A DNA stretch of 64,000 nt from Paracentrotus lividus (Eukaryota > Echinodermata > Echinoidea > Camarodonta > Echinidae): the NCBI GenBank assembly GCA_940671915.1, contig CALNVZ010003426.1, positions 50,236,539-50,300,538 on the forward strand, in the 5' to 3' direction. The notes beneath the pieces were generated by a model. It was not told the DNA's origin, searched no databases, and saw nothing but the letters and a program-made list of their open reading frames with translations. How positions within the stretch are numbered: the first letter of the stretch is position 1; the number at the start of each line of letters is the position of its first letter. This document shows, piece after piece, positions 20,860 through 31,058 of the stretch. Made by a program: the position numbers and the translations under genes.

Positions 20860-21980
20860 TGATACCTTCTTAATTTCTTTTTCCAGCTACTTGGCGCAAA
20901 TGACTTCTGAAGATTATTTGATGTTCAGGCATGCGTGCACGGCTAAATTGAAAAGTGTAGGAGGATGACTCTACCAAGCCATATATCATGAAATCTATCA
21001 TTAAATGTTCACACTTTTTAAAAGACAACTTTAAAATGATAGTGCGCATATGATCGATGCTTCCCCGCGTAAGGCCACCTATAGTTGCCAAAGTACTGCA
21101 TATGACACATTACTTTACTGATGAAGGGCATCTGTTTCGCAAGACATTGACAGATTTCCCCTCCCGTAAATCACCTCAGCACAATCTACAGAATGAAACA
21201 CAATTTGAAATAATAATTTACAAGAGACGATTTCAAAAGAGGCATATCTAATTTACCAACTAATTAACATAGTGAATAGCGACCAGTGAATTTATTTTGT
21301 TATATTCAACTCTTGTTAAGAAGTGTTGCTTTTTTTTCCTGTTTATTTTATTTTAATTTATTCATGAATGAGAGACAAAAACAAGAGTAGTATAATTTTC
21401 CAAATCGTCGTATAATTTCTATCATGTCACAAAATTATATTGTGAAATCATCTTCACACTAGTTAAATCCGAAGTTGTTCATCATTGTGAATAACTCTAC
21501 ATGTAGTAATACGTAACCACTGTGTGAACCATGCAACAGTGTGGATCCGTCTTCACTATGCCTGTTAAATTCTAGTGTTTTCACATATAGTCGACTATAC
21601 AAAATCACTGTTGGTACTGGACACTCCGTTCTTTCCAAGAGGGCAGAAAAAATTCATGCCGTACAAAGTTCATACGATAAACACCAAGTCATACCTAAAG
21701 GAAAGTATATGACTTCTTACTGTGGGGTGAAATTAACAATTAATGAAATATCCAATGGCGTGCCCTCACCTTCTAGAACAAGGAACGCAGTGATGATGAG
21801 ATATGGAAGAACCTCAGTTCACGTCATGTTTCTGGTACAGGAAAATATGTTGTATAACCTGACGAGAAGAAAAAATTGCAGTCAATATCTTTACTTCAAT
21901 TTCAGAAACGTTGTTTACAAATAATTAAACTTGTATATTGTTAATAACCATTTTTGTTATTTCACTGGCCATGATTGCAG
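20860..21980 (+). other. No confirmed gene; unexplained 127-codon frame at 21541-21924
   Basis: The longest frame here starts at a GTG and reads MDPSSLCLLNSSVFTYSRLY at its N-terminus. It ends TRRKNCSQYLYFNFRNVVYK at a TAA. I recognise no domain, signal peptide or repeat in it, and no convincing splice sites frame it. The rest of the interval is AT-rich without features. It could be a chance frame or the remains of an unknown element. Confidence 0.3.
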
Positions 21981-21984
21981 ACAA

Positions 21985-22010
21985 TATTTATTTATTTCTT
22001 TATTTTCTTT
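21985..22010 (-). promoter_or_regulatory. Candidate polyadenylation signals (AATAAA cluster)
   Basis: The minus strand reads AAAATAAAGAAATAAATAAA, giving three overlapping AATAAA hexamers about 40-60 bases past the stop of the candidate terminal exon. In AT-rich DNA such words are common, so the support is mainly positional. Confidence 0.35.
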
Positions 22011-22044
22011 TTACACAAGTCTGTTGGTTTCAGAGGAGTCCTCA

Positions 22045-22144
22045 TCAAGGGTATTGATGGCACCTGTCTGGTATGGCAGCTATCCCAAGTTCTATTCCTA
22101 GTCTAGGGTTGGAGGCTTGTTCGTTGGTCTTAAAGGTGCCGCAG
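22045..22144 (-). CDS. Candidate terminal coding exon (phase 2 in, stop at 22045-22047)
   Basis: On the minus strand, an acceptor ATACATTTCAG precedes 22144. Read from phase 2, it encodes CGTFKTNEQASNPRLGIELG and IAAIPDRCHQYP, then TGA. The phase matches the donor of the candidate exon at 22672-22732 (last two bases AA join C to give Asn). Just downstream, at about 21985-22006, the minus strand carries several AATAAA words, as expected for a 3' end. No domain is recognised. An alternative phase-1 reading gives AAPLRPTNKPPTLD and a stop. The exon is inferred from splice signals and phase only. Confidence 0.35.
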
Positions 22145-22671
22145 CTGAAATGTATAAAGCAAACAAAATCTTACTATTAAACACAAGAACGTTTAAAAGA
22201 AACTACCCTGAGACGTATTGCAAACCAAAAGTATTGGGTCATAGTGATCGTTTCAAATTGTAAAGTACATACATTGTGTCCCCGGCAAAAATTGTTATCC
22301 TTAATGCATGATTGATCATTATGATTTCTGGTGATGAATTAACTAAATATTTCAAAAACAAAAAACAAAGACCAAAATATTATTCGTGATAAAACCATTC
22401 ACATCTTTTGGGGCAGTTATTCTTATTGGGATTCTTCCATGCCCAGTATTTTTTTTAAAATTAATTTATTTTATTTTATTTATTTTATTTTTTTTATTTC
22501 TTTTTTTTTTGGGGGGGGGGGAGGCCTGGGGGGACTTGGAAACTATGATTTCTCAAAAGGCGTAATCGATTTTGCTTATATGATTTCAATCCTATAATTT
22601 CCCTCAACATTGTTTAAAAAAAGGGGGGAAAAAGACATAAAGAAAACAAAACCATGTTTTCGCAAACTTAC

Positions 22672-22732
22672 TTCGTAAGATGGTTTCGATAACCGATCAG
22701 GATGTCACCCAGAGTTTGATGCACATCAGGTA
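22672..22732 (-). CDS. Candidate 61-base exon, phase 1 in, phase 2 out
   Basis: The minus-strand acceptor TACATTCCTGCAG and a consensus donor GTAAGT bracket 61 bases. Entered in phase 1 they read VPDVHQTLGDILIGYRNHLT without a stop. The acceptor junction (GTA-CCT-GA) resembles that of the FN3 exon at 51900-52184. Its exit phase matches the downstream candidate terminal exon, and its entry phase matches the 60-base exon at 24745-24804. No domain is recognised; it may be a juxtamembrane or tail segment. Confidence 0.4.
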
Positions 22733-23003
22733 CTGCAGGAATGTATTCCTAATGCAGTAGTGTTGACTACATGAGTCAAAAGTGGCTTTTAGTGCTGCAT
22801 GAATTGTTGCTGCCGGGTTAGATGTAGATCATACTGCAGGTTCCAATGCCTTCTGAATCTAAATATTCTTCCTGTCTCGTTTCTCATGGGGTTACAGATA
22901 ATGATATTTAATCTTGCCAACTTGTCTCCCTAATTAACCGAGGAATGATGCATGAGAAAGATTTAATGACTTACCTTATGCACCTCTGAACGAATGTAAT
23001 AAA

Positions 23004-23027
<24 letters not shown>

Positions 23028-23035
<8 letters not shown>

Positions 23036-23039
23036 GGGG
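23028..23039. repeat. Poly-A/poly-G homopolymer junction
   Basis: A run of roughly 28 A (about 22999-23027) is followed directly by a run of about 12 G. This composite homopolymer is prone to assembly or polymerase error. Confidence 0.8.
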
Positions 23040-23232
23040 TTACATGATGAATATAAACTTACTTCATAAAGTAAATATTTAATAATTGTTATCGAAGGAT
23101 TAAAGTTGATTATGCAATTTATCATACCTTCTACTTAGTTCTGCCTCCTTATATTAGGTAAATGAGATCTGTGATTCAAAAGATGTTGTTTTAAGGTGCA
23201 AGTAAACAATGATATGACACTGTTGGGGACCT

Positions 23233-23400
23233 CTACTGGTCAGCGTTCGTTGATGAAGGGAACTTGAAGTCACCACACCGAGTGTTCCTGTTAAGAGTTA
23301 TATTTCTCGGGATGTAGTCTCTGCATATGTCGCTTAGTTCTGGACCTGTGATGATATAGAATTCACCAGGTTGGATATCCCCTGTTTGGCCTTGTTGCAT
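23233..23400 (-). CDS. Doubtful alternative terminal exon
   Basis: After a T-rich tract and an AG (TATATATGCAACAAG), the minus strand is open in phase 1: GQTGDIQPGEFYIITGPELS, then DICRDYIPRNITLN, ending CGDFKFPSSTNADQ and TAG. The entry phase would fit the 60-base exon upstream, so it could be an alternative 3' exon. The acceptor is a weak AAG and I recognise no domain. It may equally be chance. Confidence 0.2.
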   Translation of the reverse strand: MQQGQTGDIQPGEFYIITGPELSDICRDYIPRNITLNRNTRCGDFKFPSSTNADQ

Positions 23401-23487
23401 ATATAAAAAAAATCCCACAAATGTTTTGGGAATATCAAGTATTTTCCTTCTGCTACATATACAAACAATTATAACGGTAACTCCCAT

Positions 23488-24183
23488 AAAAATATATACA
23501 TATATATAAATTGATTATGGTTACAGCAACTGGTCATCCCCATTGAGGTTGCAGCCATGAATGCATCTGTTATTGATAAACTTTGATTGTAAATTTGATA
23601 GCTCGGAAGAATAATGATGCAGTTCAAAATATGCATGGGTGTTATACGTATATCCTCCTTTGAAAATCAATGCATGTTCAAACTATCAGAGAGTATCCTG
23701 ACGTATAAAATCAGAACCTCTAGAGATGCGAGAAAGCAAGGCAGCAAAATTTGGCGGTGGTACAACAACGCCGTTATATTAATAAACTGATTACTGGAAG
23801 ATAGAGTATCAAAAACTATTGCTATGAAGATCTATAATGACCTGAAGTGTGCAGCTCACAAGGCATTCCTACCTGTAAAGAGATATCTTTATTTCAGCTT
23901 GAATCCGTCCAGTGATGGGCACTAGAAACACAGGCAGGGGTGCTTTCTAAAGCTGAAATAGAATAAACTAAAAAACAGATGTTACCATGTCAATAATATC
24001 AATAATATTTTGTTTGGTGATTTTTTTTTCATGATGTTTATAGAAACTCACTGTAACTGGAAAATAAGATGTAATGTTAAAATGCATCATGTAGTTGTGT
24101 CATGTGTGTGGTGTCGACAATATTTGTTGCCAATTATGGGCGAACCTCATGATAACTAATGTAGCTAACTTCTTTTTCTCAAA

Positions 24184-24225
<42 letters not shown>

Positions 24226-24434
24226 AAAAAAAGAAGAAGAAAAAATGGAGATCGAAGAGACAGTGATAAGTTTACTGTTTCATTCTGAGGGGACTTCCTG
24301 TATACACGTGACTTGTGTAATCATTAATTTACATGGCTATTTTTATACCACATAATTAGACTACTGTAACAGCAAATCTAATAAACTCCTCTCTCCCTCC
24401 CTCCCTCTCGCTCTCTCTATCTCTCTCTCTGTCT

Positions 24435-24482
<48 letters not shown>

Positions 24483-24744
24483 CATTTTTAACATCGTTTC
24501 GATCATAGACATATCTCCCTTTTGTTCCTTAATGGTTAGATCATGTTCCAACAAACACACGATCCACATCCTCACGCCAAGTCTTTTATACATCCATGGT
24601 CACGGTAATCATTGACAAATTGTCTGAAGAACTATCATCAAAATTTCATCCCCAAAGTTAAATCAAAGCAACGCGAATAATATTATTAATACACAACACA
24701 ATATTATATTCTAATTACCACAGGTTTCATTCCATTGTTCTTAC
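23488..24744. repeat. Intronic or intergenic DNA with simple repeats
   Basis: The stretch contains a poly-A run at about 24186-24223 and a (CT)n-(CA)n composite microsatellite at about 24390-24474. Around 23870-23960 the minus strand has acceptor- and donor-like signals around a possible short exon (CPITGRIQAEIKISLY), but the phase does not fit its neighbours. Otherwise nothing is seen. Confidence 0.6.
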
Positions 24745-24804
24745 CTAATGTCACTGGTGTCTGGCCGGTAGAGAAGATAGTGATAGTCTCCGGTGGGGCG
24801 GTGC
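24745..24804 (-). CDS. 60-base symmetric (phase 1-1) exon, Thr/Pro-rich linker
   Basis: The minus strand reads TTAATTGCAG (acceptor), exactly 60 bases, then GTAAGAAC (donor). In phase 1 it encodes TAPPETITIFSTGQTPVTL between two split glycine codons. Both ends are in phase 1, the class used by all four FN3 exons in this window, so the exon can be added or skipped without frame change. The Thr/Pro-rich content suits an extracellular linker that could carry O-glycans. Membership in the FN3 gene is inference, given the 25.7 kb gap to 50465. Confidence 0.5.
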
Positions 24805-24837
24805 CTGCAATTAATAAACAAGAAATAAAGATCAGAA

Positions 24838-25045
24838 TGGAAAATATTAGCTCAATTGGTGAGCAGGTGAGGGCACCTGCCTCAAATACGGGAGGTCAGA
24901 AGTTCCATTCCCAGCCGCGGGTCATACCACACACCTATTTTTTTTTTTACCCTCTGCCCTTTAGCCAGGCATCATCGAATGTTGGTTGGTTGGTTGGTCG
25001 TGTCGAATATACACGCCATAAGTGCGGGTTGCTGTTATGATCTCT
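24838..25045 (+). mobile_element. tRNA-derived SINE
   Basis: The head resembles a tRNA: TAGCTCAATTGGTGAGC (A box), then GCCTCAAATACGGGAGG in the anticodon-arm position, then AGTTCCATTCCC (a B box with one or two changes). A unique body with TGGTTGGTTGGTTGGT and an A/T-rich tail near 25050 follows. Such a head-body-tail order is that of a pol III SINE. It lies about 30 bases upstream (in minus-strand terms) of the 60-base exon acceptor, so it may influence splicing. The family is not recognised. Confidence 0.65.
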
Positions 25046-26321
25046 TTTTCAAAATAATAAATATTCGTTGTTTAATTGTCAAGTGGATAATAATCCGGGG
25101 TAAGTGTCTTCTAGGGTAATTGGGGGAAAATATCCGGGTGATATCTGTCCATGGAGTAAGAAGTCTCTTTTTTCACCATGATCTGTCCTCGGAGTAATTA
25201 TATTAGGAGTAAGGGGTAATTATCCATAGGTCAGATTCATACTAACAAGAAAATAGCCTTGTTTGTGCTGAGAGTAAATCGACGTCTATCTAACATTACT
25301 TTACTCTCATTCAGAACATTTCCAATTAGGCCATGGGCTAGGGTCGAAACCCTGCACCCCCCTGCAACTCATGTCCATGGGTATCCTCATGTAGCTATGG
25401 GTCTGGTGAATCGGAAAATTGAGTTTAACAGAAAAAAAAAACTCATTCCCGAGGCACCCCCCATGGATTTTTTTTTACCACACCCATTTTCCTCACTGAA
25501 ATGGTTTATATTAATGGTACATGTATGTAAAAGAAAACCATGTATAACTTTCCAAGATATCATTTTTATGGAGCAAGTGACCACTCAAAATGTTGGTCTT
25601 AAATAGGGAGACAAGAAGATATAAATTTTTGCAAACTAATGTTACATAAATGTAACGAGAGGTCAAAAGGTCACAGAAATTGACCTCTGGCAGAGCGTTT
25701 TTCCGGTCAAAATATGAATAACAAAGTTTGAATTACTGTCAACTACATTTGATGAACATTTAGCCAAAAGTTAATGTAGCAGAGCTCAGGAAAATTTATT
25801 CTTCTTTCATTTGACATATAACACATCGCATAATTGTTACGCATAACCGCGCAGTGTTCGTTTTTACAAAAACGTTACATGACCATTTTTACCAAAAAAG
25901 TAGCCATTTCCTGTATGATGTCTGCCTACTGTACGACGTGTGCTAGGGCATTATGTGAAAGCTACAAACAGATCAAGTTATTTTGATTTAGAAATTTGTA
26001 AGAACATATTAAACAAGGTGGAATGATTCGTCAGGTCGCTCTGATGGCACACATGACCGGCAATATGTAACACACATATATCTTAGCAACGGTTGCTAGG
26101 TAAATTATTCTCCCTAGCAACAGGCTATTTAGATCTCGTTATTCCAAAAATGATTTCAATTAAAAGTTTCTGAGCATCAAAATAGTATTCCAATGTGCAG
26201 TTCATTGCACTGCACCATAGTTTAGGCTGGTAACGATTGCTAAGCAACGTATTTTTAATATCAATTTAGCATAGCAACTCAATATCTTGTAACTGACTAC
26301 AACAACGAATTGAATCAAACG
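25046..26321. other. AT-rich DNA without recognised gene
   Basis: No coding content is supported. The 115-codon frame at 25259-25606 has no motif, and the minus-strand frame overlapping it is composition-driven. Short direct echoes of GGGGTAA.T occur at 25095-25215. Confidence 0.45.
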
Positions 26322-26381
26322 TATACAAAAACGCAAAAATGACCATACATTTGAGATTTTTAGCCTGTTCAGCCCCCATCC

Positions 26382-26600
26382 TATAGAAACCTGGCATAAA
26401 CCCGAAGAATAGAAATCAACTTGGAGTAAATGCGAGGGATCACGGTGAAGTGATGCAGCTTTTTGAATATTAATTTTGAATAATGAAGAAAACTGACCAA
26501 AAATATATAATATGAAAAAATGAGCAAAGAAAATGGGGTACCATCGGGATTGGAACCAGAGACCTCCTGGTTACTAGTCAGGCGCTCTACGAACCCATCC
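26382..26600 (-). mobile_element. tRNA-Thr-headed SINE, minus-strand copy
   Basis: On the minus strand the head at about 26600-26530 reads TAGAGCGCCTGACTAGTAAC, then CAGGAGGTC, then GGTTCCAATCCC. GCGCCTG.CTAGTAA.CAGGAG matches the anticodon arm of eukaryotic tRNA-Thr (anticodon AGT), and the B box follows. The body continues CCCATTTTCTTTGCTCA and ends GGGTTTATGCCAGGTTTCTA at 26382. The D arm is degraded. Confidence 0.75.
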
Positions 26601-26604
26601 GGGG

Positions 26605-26816
26605 CTTACTATAGCTCAGATGGTAGAGCGCCTGAATAGTAACCCCATTTTCTTTGCTCATTTTTTTTTTCATATTATATATTTCTGGTCAGTCTCCTTC
26701 ATTATTTAAAATTTATATTAAAAAAGCTGCATCACTTCACCGTGATCCCTCGCATTTACTCCAAAATGATTTCTATCCTTCGGGTTTATGCCAGGTTTCT
26801 ATAGCTTCTGACCAAC
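26605..26816 (+). mobile_element. tRNA-Thr-headed SINE, plus-strand copy (head to head)
   Basis: The head TATAGCTCAGATGGTAGAGC (A box), then GCCTGAATAGTAACC, is present, but the T arm with the B box is deleted. The sequence jumps to CCCATTTTCTTTGCTCA and the same body and tail as the minus-strand copy, ending GGTTTCTATAGCTTCTGACC. The two copies therefore form a hairpin of about 430 bases with the tRNA heads in the centre. The minus copy keeps the 3' half of the tRNA; the plus copy keeps the 5' half. Confidence 0.75.
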
Positions 26817-27110
26817 GAACGTTGAGGGCGTCAACAGCTTCGCCACAGAGTGGGTAGATAGAGAGAGTGACGACACGCGTACCCAAAACTAGGTGCGCAC
26901 AGTCAAAGGTCAAACATGGGGAGCTGAAAGGAACTATTTTTGTAATCATTGCGTAATTATGTTAAGACCAACGAACGTAGAGGGCGACAACAGCTTCGCG
27001 TCAAGGCCCTATATATACAAGGTTACGACAACAGGGGTCAAAGGTCAAATTTGAAGGGCCCGAATAGTTCCAACTCGGTGTTTTTGTCGACTGCTACCAT
27101 TGCAAATGCG
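26817..27110. repeat. Dispersed repeat: CCAACGAACGTxGAGGGCG units
   Basis: CCAACGAACGTTGAGGGCGT at 26813 and CCAACGAACGTAGAGGGCGA at 26969 start two related blocks. The complement (CTCAACGTTCGTTGG) occurs at about 30458-30473. The first block continues with GAGTGGGTAGATAGAGAGAG and AAAGGTCAAACATGGGGAGC, which recur at 28838-28950 and, diverged, at 29065-29190. The second (CAAGGTTACGACA, GAATAGTTCCA) recurs at 31170-31230. Confidence 0.7.
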
Positions 27111-27479
27111 TGCAAAATTTTGAAACGTTTTCGGGTATTATAGTATAAGGAATTAGTTAAGTGACTGCATTATATTGGATTTTTGTAACAGAAAGTACAG
27201 AATACATGTATTATATAATTTACAATACTGCAATATTTTCATTTTACCTTTTTTCTTCATCCGAAAGAAGACACAAGTTAATCTCTGTTATCATAATTAT
27301 CTTACCTAATTTAATTGGAACTCTACTTTGTATTTGATCATAATCATTTTATTCGTAATTTTGTCTGATACCACATTTGCAACCCTTGACCTCTATATGT
27401 ACGCTATAAGATGTTCAATTACTTGTTCATGTTTTGTGTTAATTTAATGTTTATTTTGTATGTATATGTATGTGTTTAA

Positions 27480-27575
27480 CAGGGCCCCCTGAAAAACAAT
27501 GTTATACCACTGATGGGGCTACCCTGTATAAATAAAACGGAATAAATAAATAAATAAATAAATAAATTATATCTC
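27480..27575 (+). mobile_element. 3' end of a 5'-truncated LINE with (AAAT)n tail
   Basis: The sequence ACAGGGCCCCCTGAAAAACA, then GATGGGGCTACCCTGTATAA, then AATAAAACGGAATAAATAAA has the form of the 3' untranslated ends of CR1-like LINEs in marine invertebrates, closing with a tetranucleotide tail at about 27541-27568. The coding region is absent. How far it extends 5' is unclear, perhaps to about 27300. Confidence 0.55.
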
Positions 27576-28837
27576 AAAATGTCATTAAAAAATTATTTCA
27601 ACCATGCAGATTAGTATGAATATATTAGCGACCACCAAAATTTATCAAATTTGTACGATCTTATAACAAAATACGTGAAATATCTTCGATTTCAAAAATG
27701 CGAATTGAGCCCGCCGCTGCCGTAATCGTGAATCTTCTCCACTGCTGGTAGCTGCTCAGCTGCCGCGAGCAGGATGCTGCACGCATTTTTACCCGGAACT
27801 ATCGGGGTGGAGGTATATCGAGGCTCCGCTGGGGCCCTGTATTTGAGATGAGATCAGTGTTTCGGGAAATTTTGAAATTAGGTCCAGGTTTAATTAAAAA
27901 CGCACATTACGGGAGAAGCAAGGAAAGAAAACTATGAGAGAATATTTTTTCAGTAACAAGTTCTAAAGTTAGATATTAATTTTAGGACTGAAAGACACTG
28001 AAAATCTGAAATCTAACATTAATTTTAGAATCAAGAATAAGATCTTCATTTGACTTAAAATCTATTCTACAGTTATAATTTTGGTTTCATTGATGACACG
28101 TACGTACGATTGACGAGGTGAGCTAACAATTAAATTCCTTGACTTAAATACAAATGTATCTGGTTCAATGCCTCTATACCCTAGGCTATTGATGCTCTAG
28201 CTCTACCTCACGTCACTCCTCATAAAACAATTTTAATATTTATTGACACCGTAGTCATAATTTAAACTGCCTAACATGGGCTAAGCAATTTTGCAACTTG
28301 CCTACTGGCTCTAAACCATATTTCTTTTCAAATTTATATGCTTACACAGAGATAGTTTTTAAAAACCTTTCAAATAAAAAGCACGAAAAAAAAACCCCCA
28401 AACAAACAAACACCCTATTCTGGCAGTGAAATCGTCAATATTGGACTTGAAGTGATTAAAATTGCCTAAAAAGCCCAAGTTCAGAGAAAAGGAAAAAAAA
28501 AAAAAAATAATAATAATAATAAAAAAACCAGGAATAGTGAAATGAACATCCAAATCATCTAGTTAGTGATTAATATTCAATGTTGAATGTTATTTTGATA
28601 ATGAAAATTTTAGGTTCTGAAAGATATCTTCTTGAATATTGTCATTAGTTCAATTTGGCTAAGTAAGCGTGGATGACAGGCCCTACTGTACGCAGACCAG
28701 CCTGCTATTTTTAAAGATTGTATCTAACAATATGGAATAAGGTTATGACAGATAAAATAGGATATGGAAATATTTTTAATCATTTATTTTCATATATATA
28801 GGGCCTTGCTTCGCGTCACTCTGCTTATGCTCAGAGT
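27576..28837. other. AT-rich DNA, one GC-rich patch, no gene seen
   Basis: A GC-rich patch lies at about 27700-27840 (GCCCGCCGCTGCCG, GCTGCTCAGCTGCCGCGAGC) with no sustained coding frame recognised. A/AAT-rich low-complexity sequence lies at 28490-28525. Confidence 0.45.
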
Positions 28838-30475
28838 GGGTAGATAGAGAGAGTGACGACACGCGTACCCAAAACTAGGTGCGCACAGTCAAAGGTCAAA
28901 CATGGGGAGCTGAAGGGAACTATTTTTGTGATCATTGCGCAATTAATGTGAGACGCATCCTGACTGCGCATCCTGGCAGCGTATGATTAAAACACATGAG
29001 CTTATTGCAAAAAAAAGTTCCATTGGCACTGAATCAGCTGTTGAGGGCATCAACTGCGATGGACACGATGGAGTGGGTAGATGAGATGAGGTGAGCGCAC
29101 GCGTACGCGCAAGGCTGAGAGTTACGTCTCAGTCGAAGGTCAAACATGGGGAGCTGAAAAGGAACTAGTTTTGTGATCATTGCGCATTATTGTAAGACGC
29201 ATCCTGACCTGGAGCAGCGCATGCTGGCAGCTTATGATTAAAACACATGAGCTTATGCAAGAGAAAGAAGTTCCATTGGCACGGAAGTGGAGCTGTTGGG
29301 GCATCACTGCTATGAAATAGTTCCTTTTGTGAGCCCCATTAGAAAAATTGACCAATCAGCAGACGAAATTCCGTTGTCGCCACTCTCCATCTACTACCCA
29401 GCTGCTTATGAAATAGTTCCTTTTGTGAGCCCCATGAAAAGAATTGGACCAATCAGTGAGTGACTTCCGTTGTCCAGCTCTGCTCGTATCTACCCACTCT
29501 GCTTATGCTTATGGAAATAGTTCCATTTCGAGCCCCATGAAAAGAACTGACTCGGCAATCAGAGACGACTTCCGTTGTCGCCACTCTCTGTATCTACCAC
29601 GGTCCTGCTTCGCGGTGTTGGCTCTAAAGGAAGGCAACTGCCCTACGCGCGATTCAGCTGACATTCGCGGCGACAGTTTCGTAGGGCATGCGCGAACAAA
29701 CGCAAAACGAGATTACAATACTTATGACAAATTGAACGGCAATTTGAAGACAAAATTAATCATTATAGGCGAGAGTTGGTGAAGCAAAATTAGTCTTTAA
29801 AAAAAATAGATTATGTAGGAGATCTGATTATAAACAAAAATAAATTTAATTTTTAAAAACCTTATAAAATGACATTTTAAGAATCTCCAAATTTTATCAA
29901 GTAATACTGTGTGTTGTTATCAGCGATTTTACCAGGTTGCTACTGTTCAGATGGTTTTTGCCGAGACGGTTTTTGTGACCCCTCGCGCTGCTGCATTGGG
30001 GATTGTCACAGGCCGCCCAAAGCTCTAGGCTCAGCTGTTCGCTGTGTCCAACTTGTACTGGTCGCGGTCGCCAGCGCGTAATAGCTTGCTTGCTAAAGGC
30101 GCAGTGCAGCTAAGTACGCTTTTGAGCCACTAAGCTCAGTTGATGGTGGCTGTCTCTGGCCATTAGCCGTTTTATTTTTGTTTTTTTAATAAACAAAAAT
30201 GGCATCTTATTTTTATATTTTTTTTTCACATTAAGAAAAAAAAATATAGTGGAAAGTTTAAATAAATTCTACAACATAAAAGGATTGGATATATTATCAA
30301 ATAATATAGATTATATTTACAAAAATCAGTATCTTCGTCCTTGCGTCAAGATCTACAAAGTACTGTCACGGCCGCCCAAAGTTTTTTCTTTGGGTCACGA
30401 AAAAATCGAGCGGAGTTGGCCTTGCCTTAGGAGCAACTGGCGAGCGAATTGACGGTGCCTCTCAACGTTCGTTGG
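28838..30475. repeat. Inverted-repeat cluster (GTGGGTAGATAGAG family)
   Basis: Plus-oriented blocks GAGTGGGTAGATAGAGAGAG at 28838 and diverged at 29065 are followed by complementary blocks at about 29370-29400, 29475-29505 and 29570-29600 (CACTCTC..TATCTACC). AAATAGTTCC(T/A)TTT and GAGCCCCATGAAAAGAA repeat three times between 29310 and 29550. The cluster closes with CTCAACGTTCGTTGG at 30458, inverted to 26813. It appears to be a nested or rearranged foldback element. The frame at 29444-29782 falls in it and is not credible as a gene. Confidence 0.6.
29938..30088 (+). other. Unrecognised cysteine-rich open segment
   Basis: After ATTTTACCAG (acceptor-like), the plus strand is open for about 50 codons with nine cysteines in the first 26 residues: CYCSDGFCRDGFC, then DPSRCCIGDCHRPP, ending at TAA. 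The DGFC.DGFC part arises from a short direct duplication (GATGGTTTTTGC, GACGGTTTTTGT). It resembles small cysteine-rich extracellular modules in spacing but matches no family I can name. Words from it (CACAGGCCGCCCAAAG) recur diverged at 30368, so it may be repeat-derived. Confidence 0.2.
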
Positions 30476-30534
30476 TTTAGGACGCATCCTGACCGCGAGC
30501 GGCATCCTGGGCAGCTATGATTAAAGGGGAAGGT

Positions 30535-31054
30535 TCACCCTGGAATTTTTATTGGTCTTAAAAAAATGAAGAAAAATGATAGAAAAATATTAGTGAAAGT
30601 TTAAGAAAATCGACCAAAAAATAGCGGAAGTTATGAATATGTAAAGTTTTGATTCTGTGACGTCACGTGCGAGCAGCTCTGCCTATTGGTTGTGTATGTA
30701 AATCCATAGAATTTTGGTCTTTTTGTGTCGATGGTTCTTGATAAAGGAAGGGGGTCAATTTTGATATATGTCAGGTGATGAATACATAACTGTTTTGATG
30801 TGATAAATCGAGACGCGCGACAGGGTGACATAATTGTTTTTCTTCTGAAAAAAAATGACATTGTTAATGATGTTACACTACATAACACATAGGAGATCTG
30901 CTCGCGATGTGAACGTCACAGAATCAAAACTTGAATATATCTCCTCAACTTCATCATTATTGGGGTCGGATTTTCCCCAAACCTTCAGCTCATAGTTTGT
31001 TTTTTATTTTTTCTGCATTTTTTAGACCAATAAATTCGCAGGGTGAACTTCCCT
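30535..31054. mobile_element. TTAA-flanked MITE (Kolobok-type), 520 bases
   Basis: The ends are AGGGGAAGGTTCACCCTG and CAGGGTGAACTTCCCT, flanked by TTAA at 30531-30534 and 31055-31058. The match continues inward (TTATTGGTCT.AAAAAA). A second internal inverted pair is TTTTGATTCTGTGACGTCAC at 30650 and GTCACAGAATCAAAACTTGA at 30914. TTAA duplication indicates the Kolobok or piggyBac mode. No transposase is seen; an 85-codon minus-strand frame is arm sequence. Confidence 0.82.
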
Positions 31055-31058
31055 TTAA

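Noticed and set aside
23885..23935. Possible exon encoding CPITGRIQAEIKISLY on the minus strand
   Set aside because: It has plausible splice sites, but its exit phase (2) does not fit the next candidate exon's entry phase (1), and other frames contain stops.
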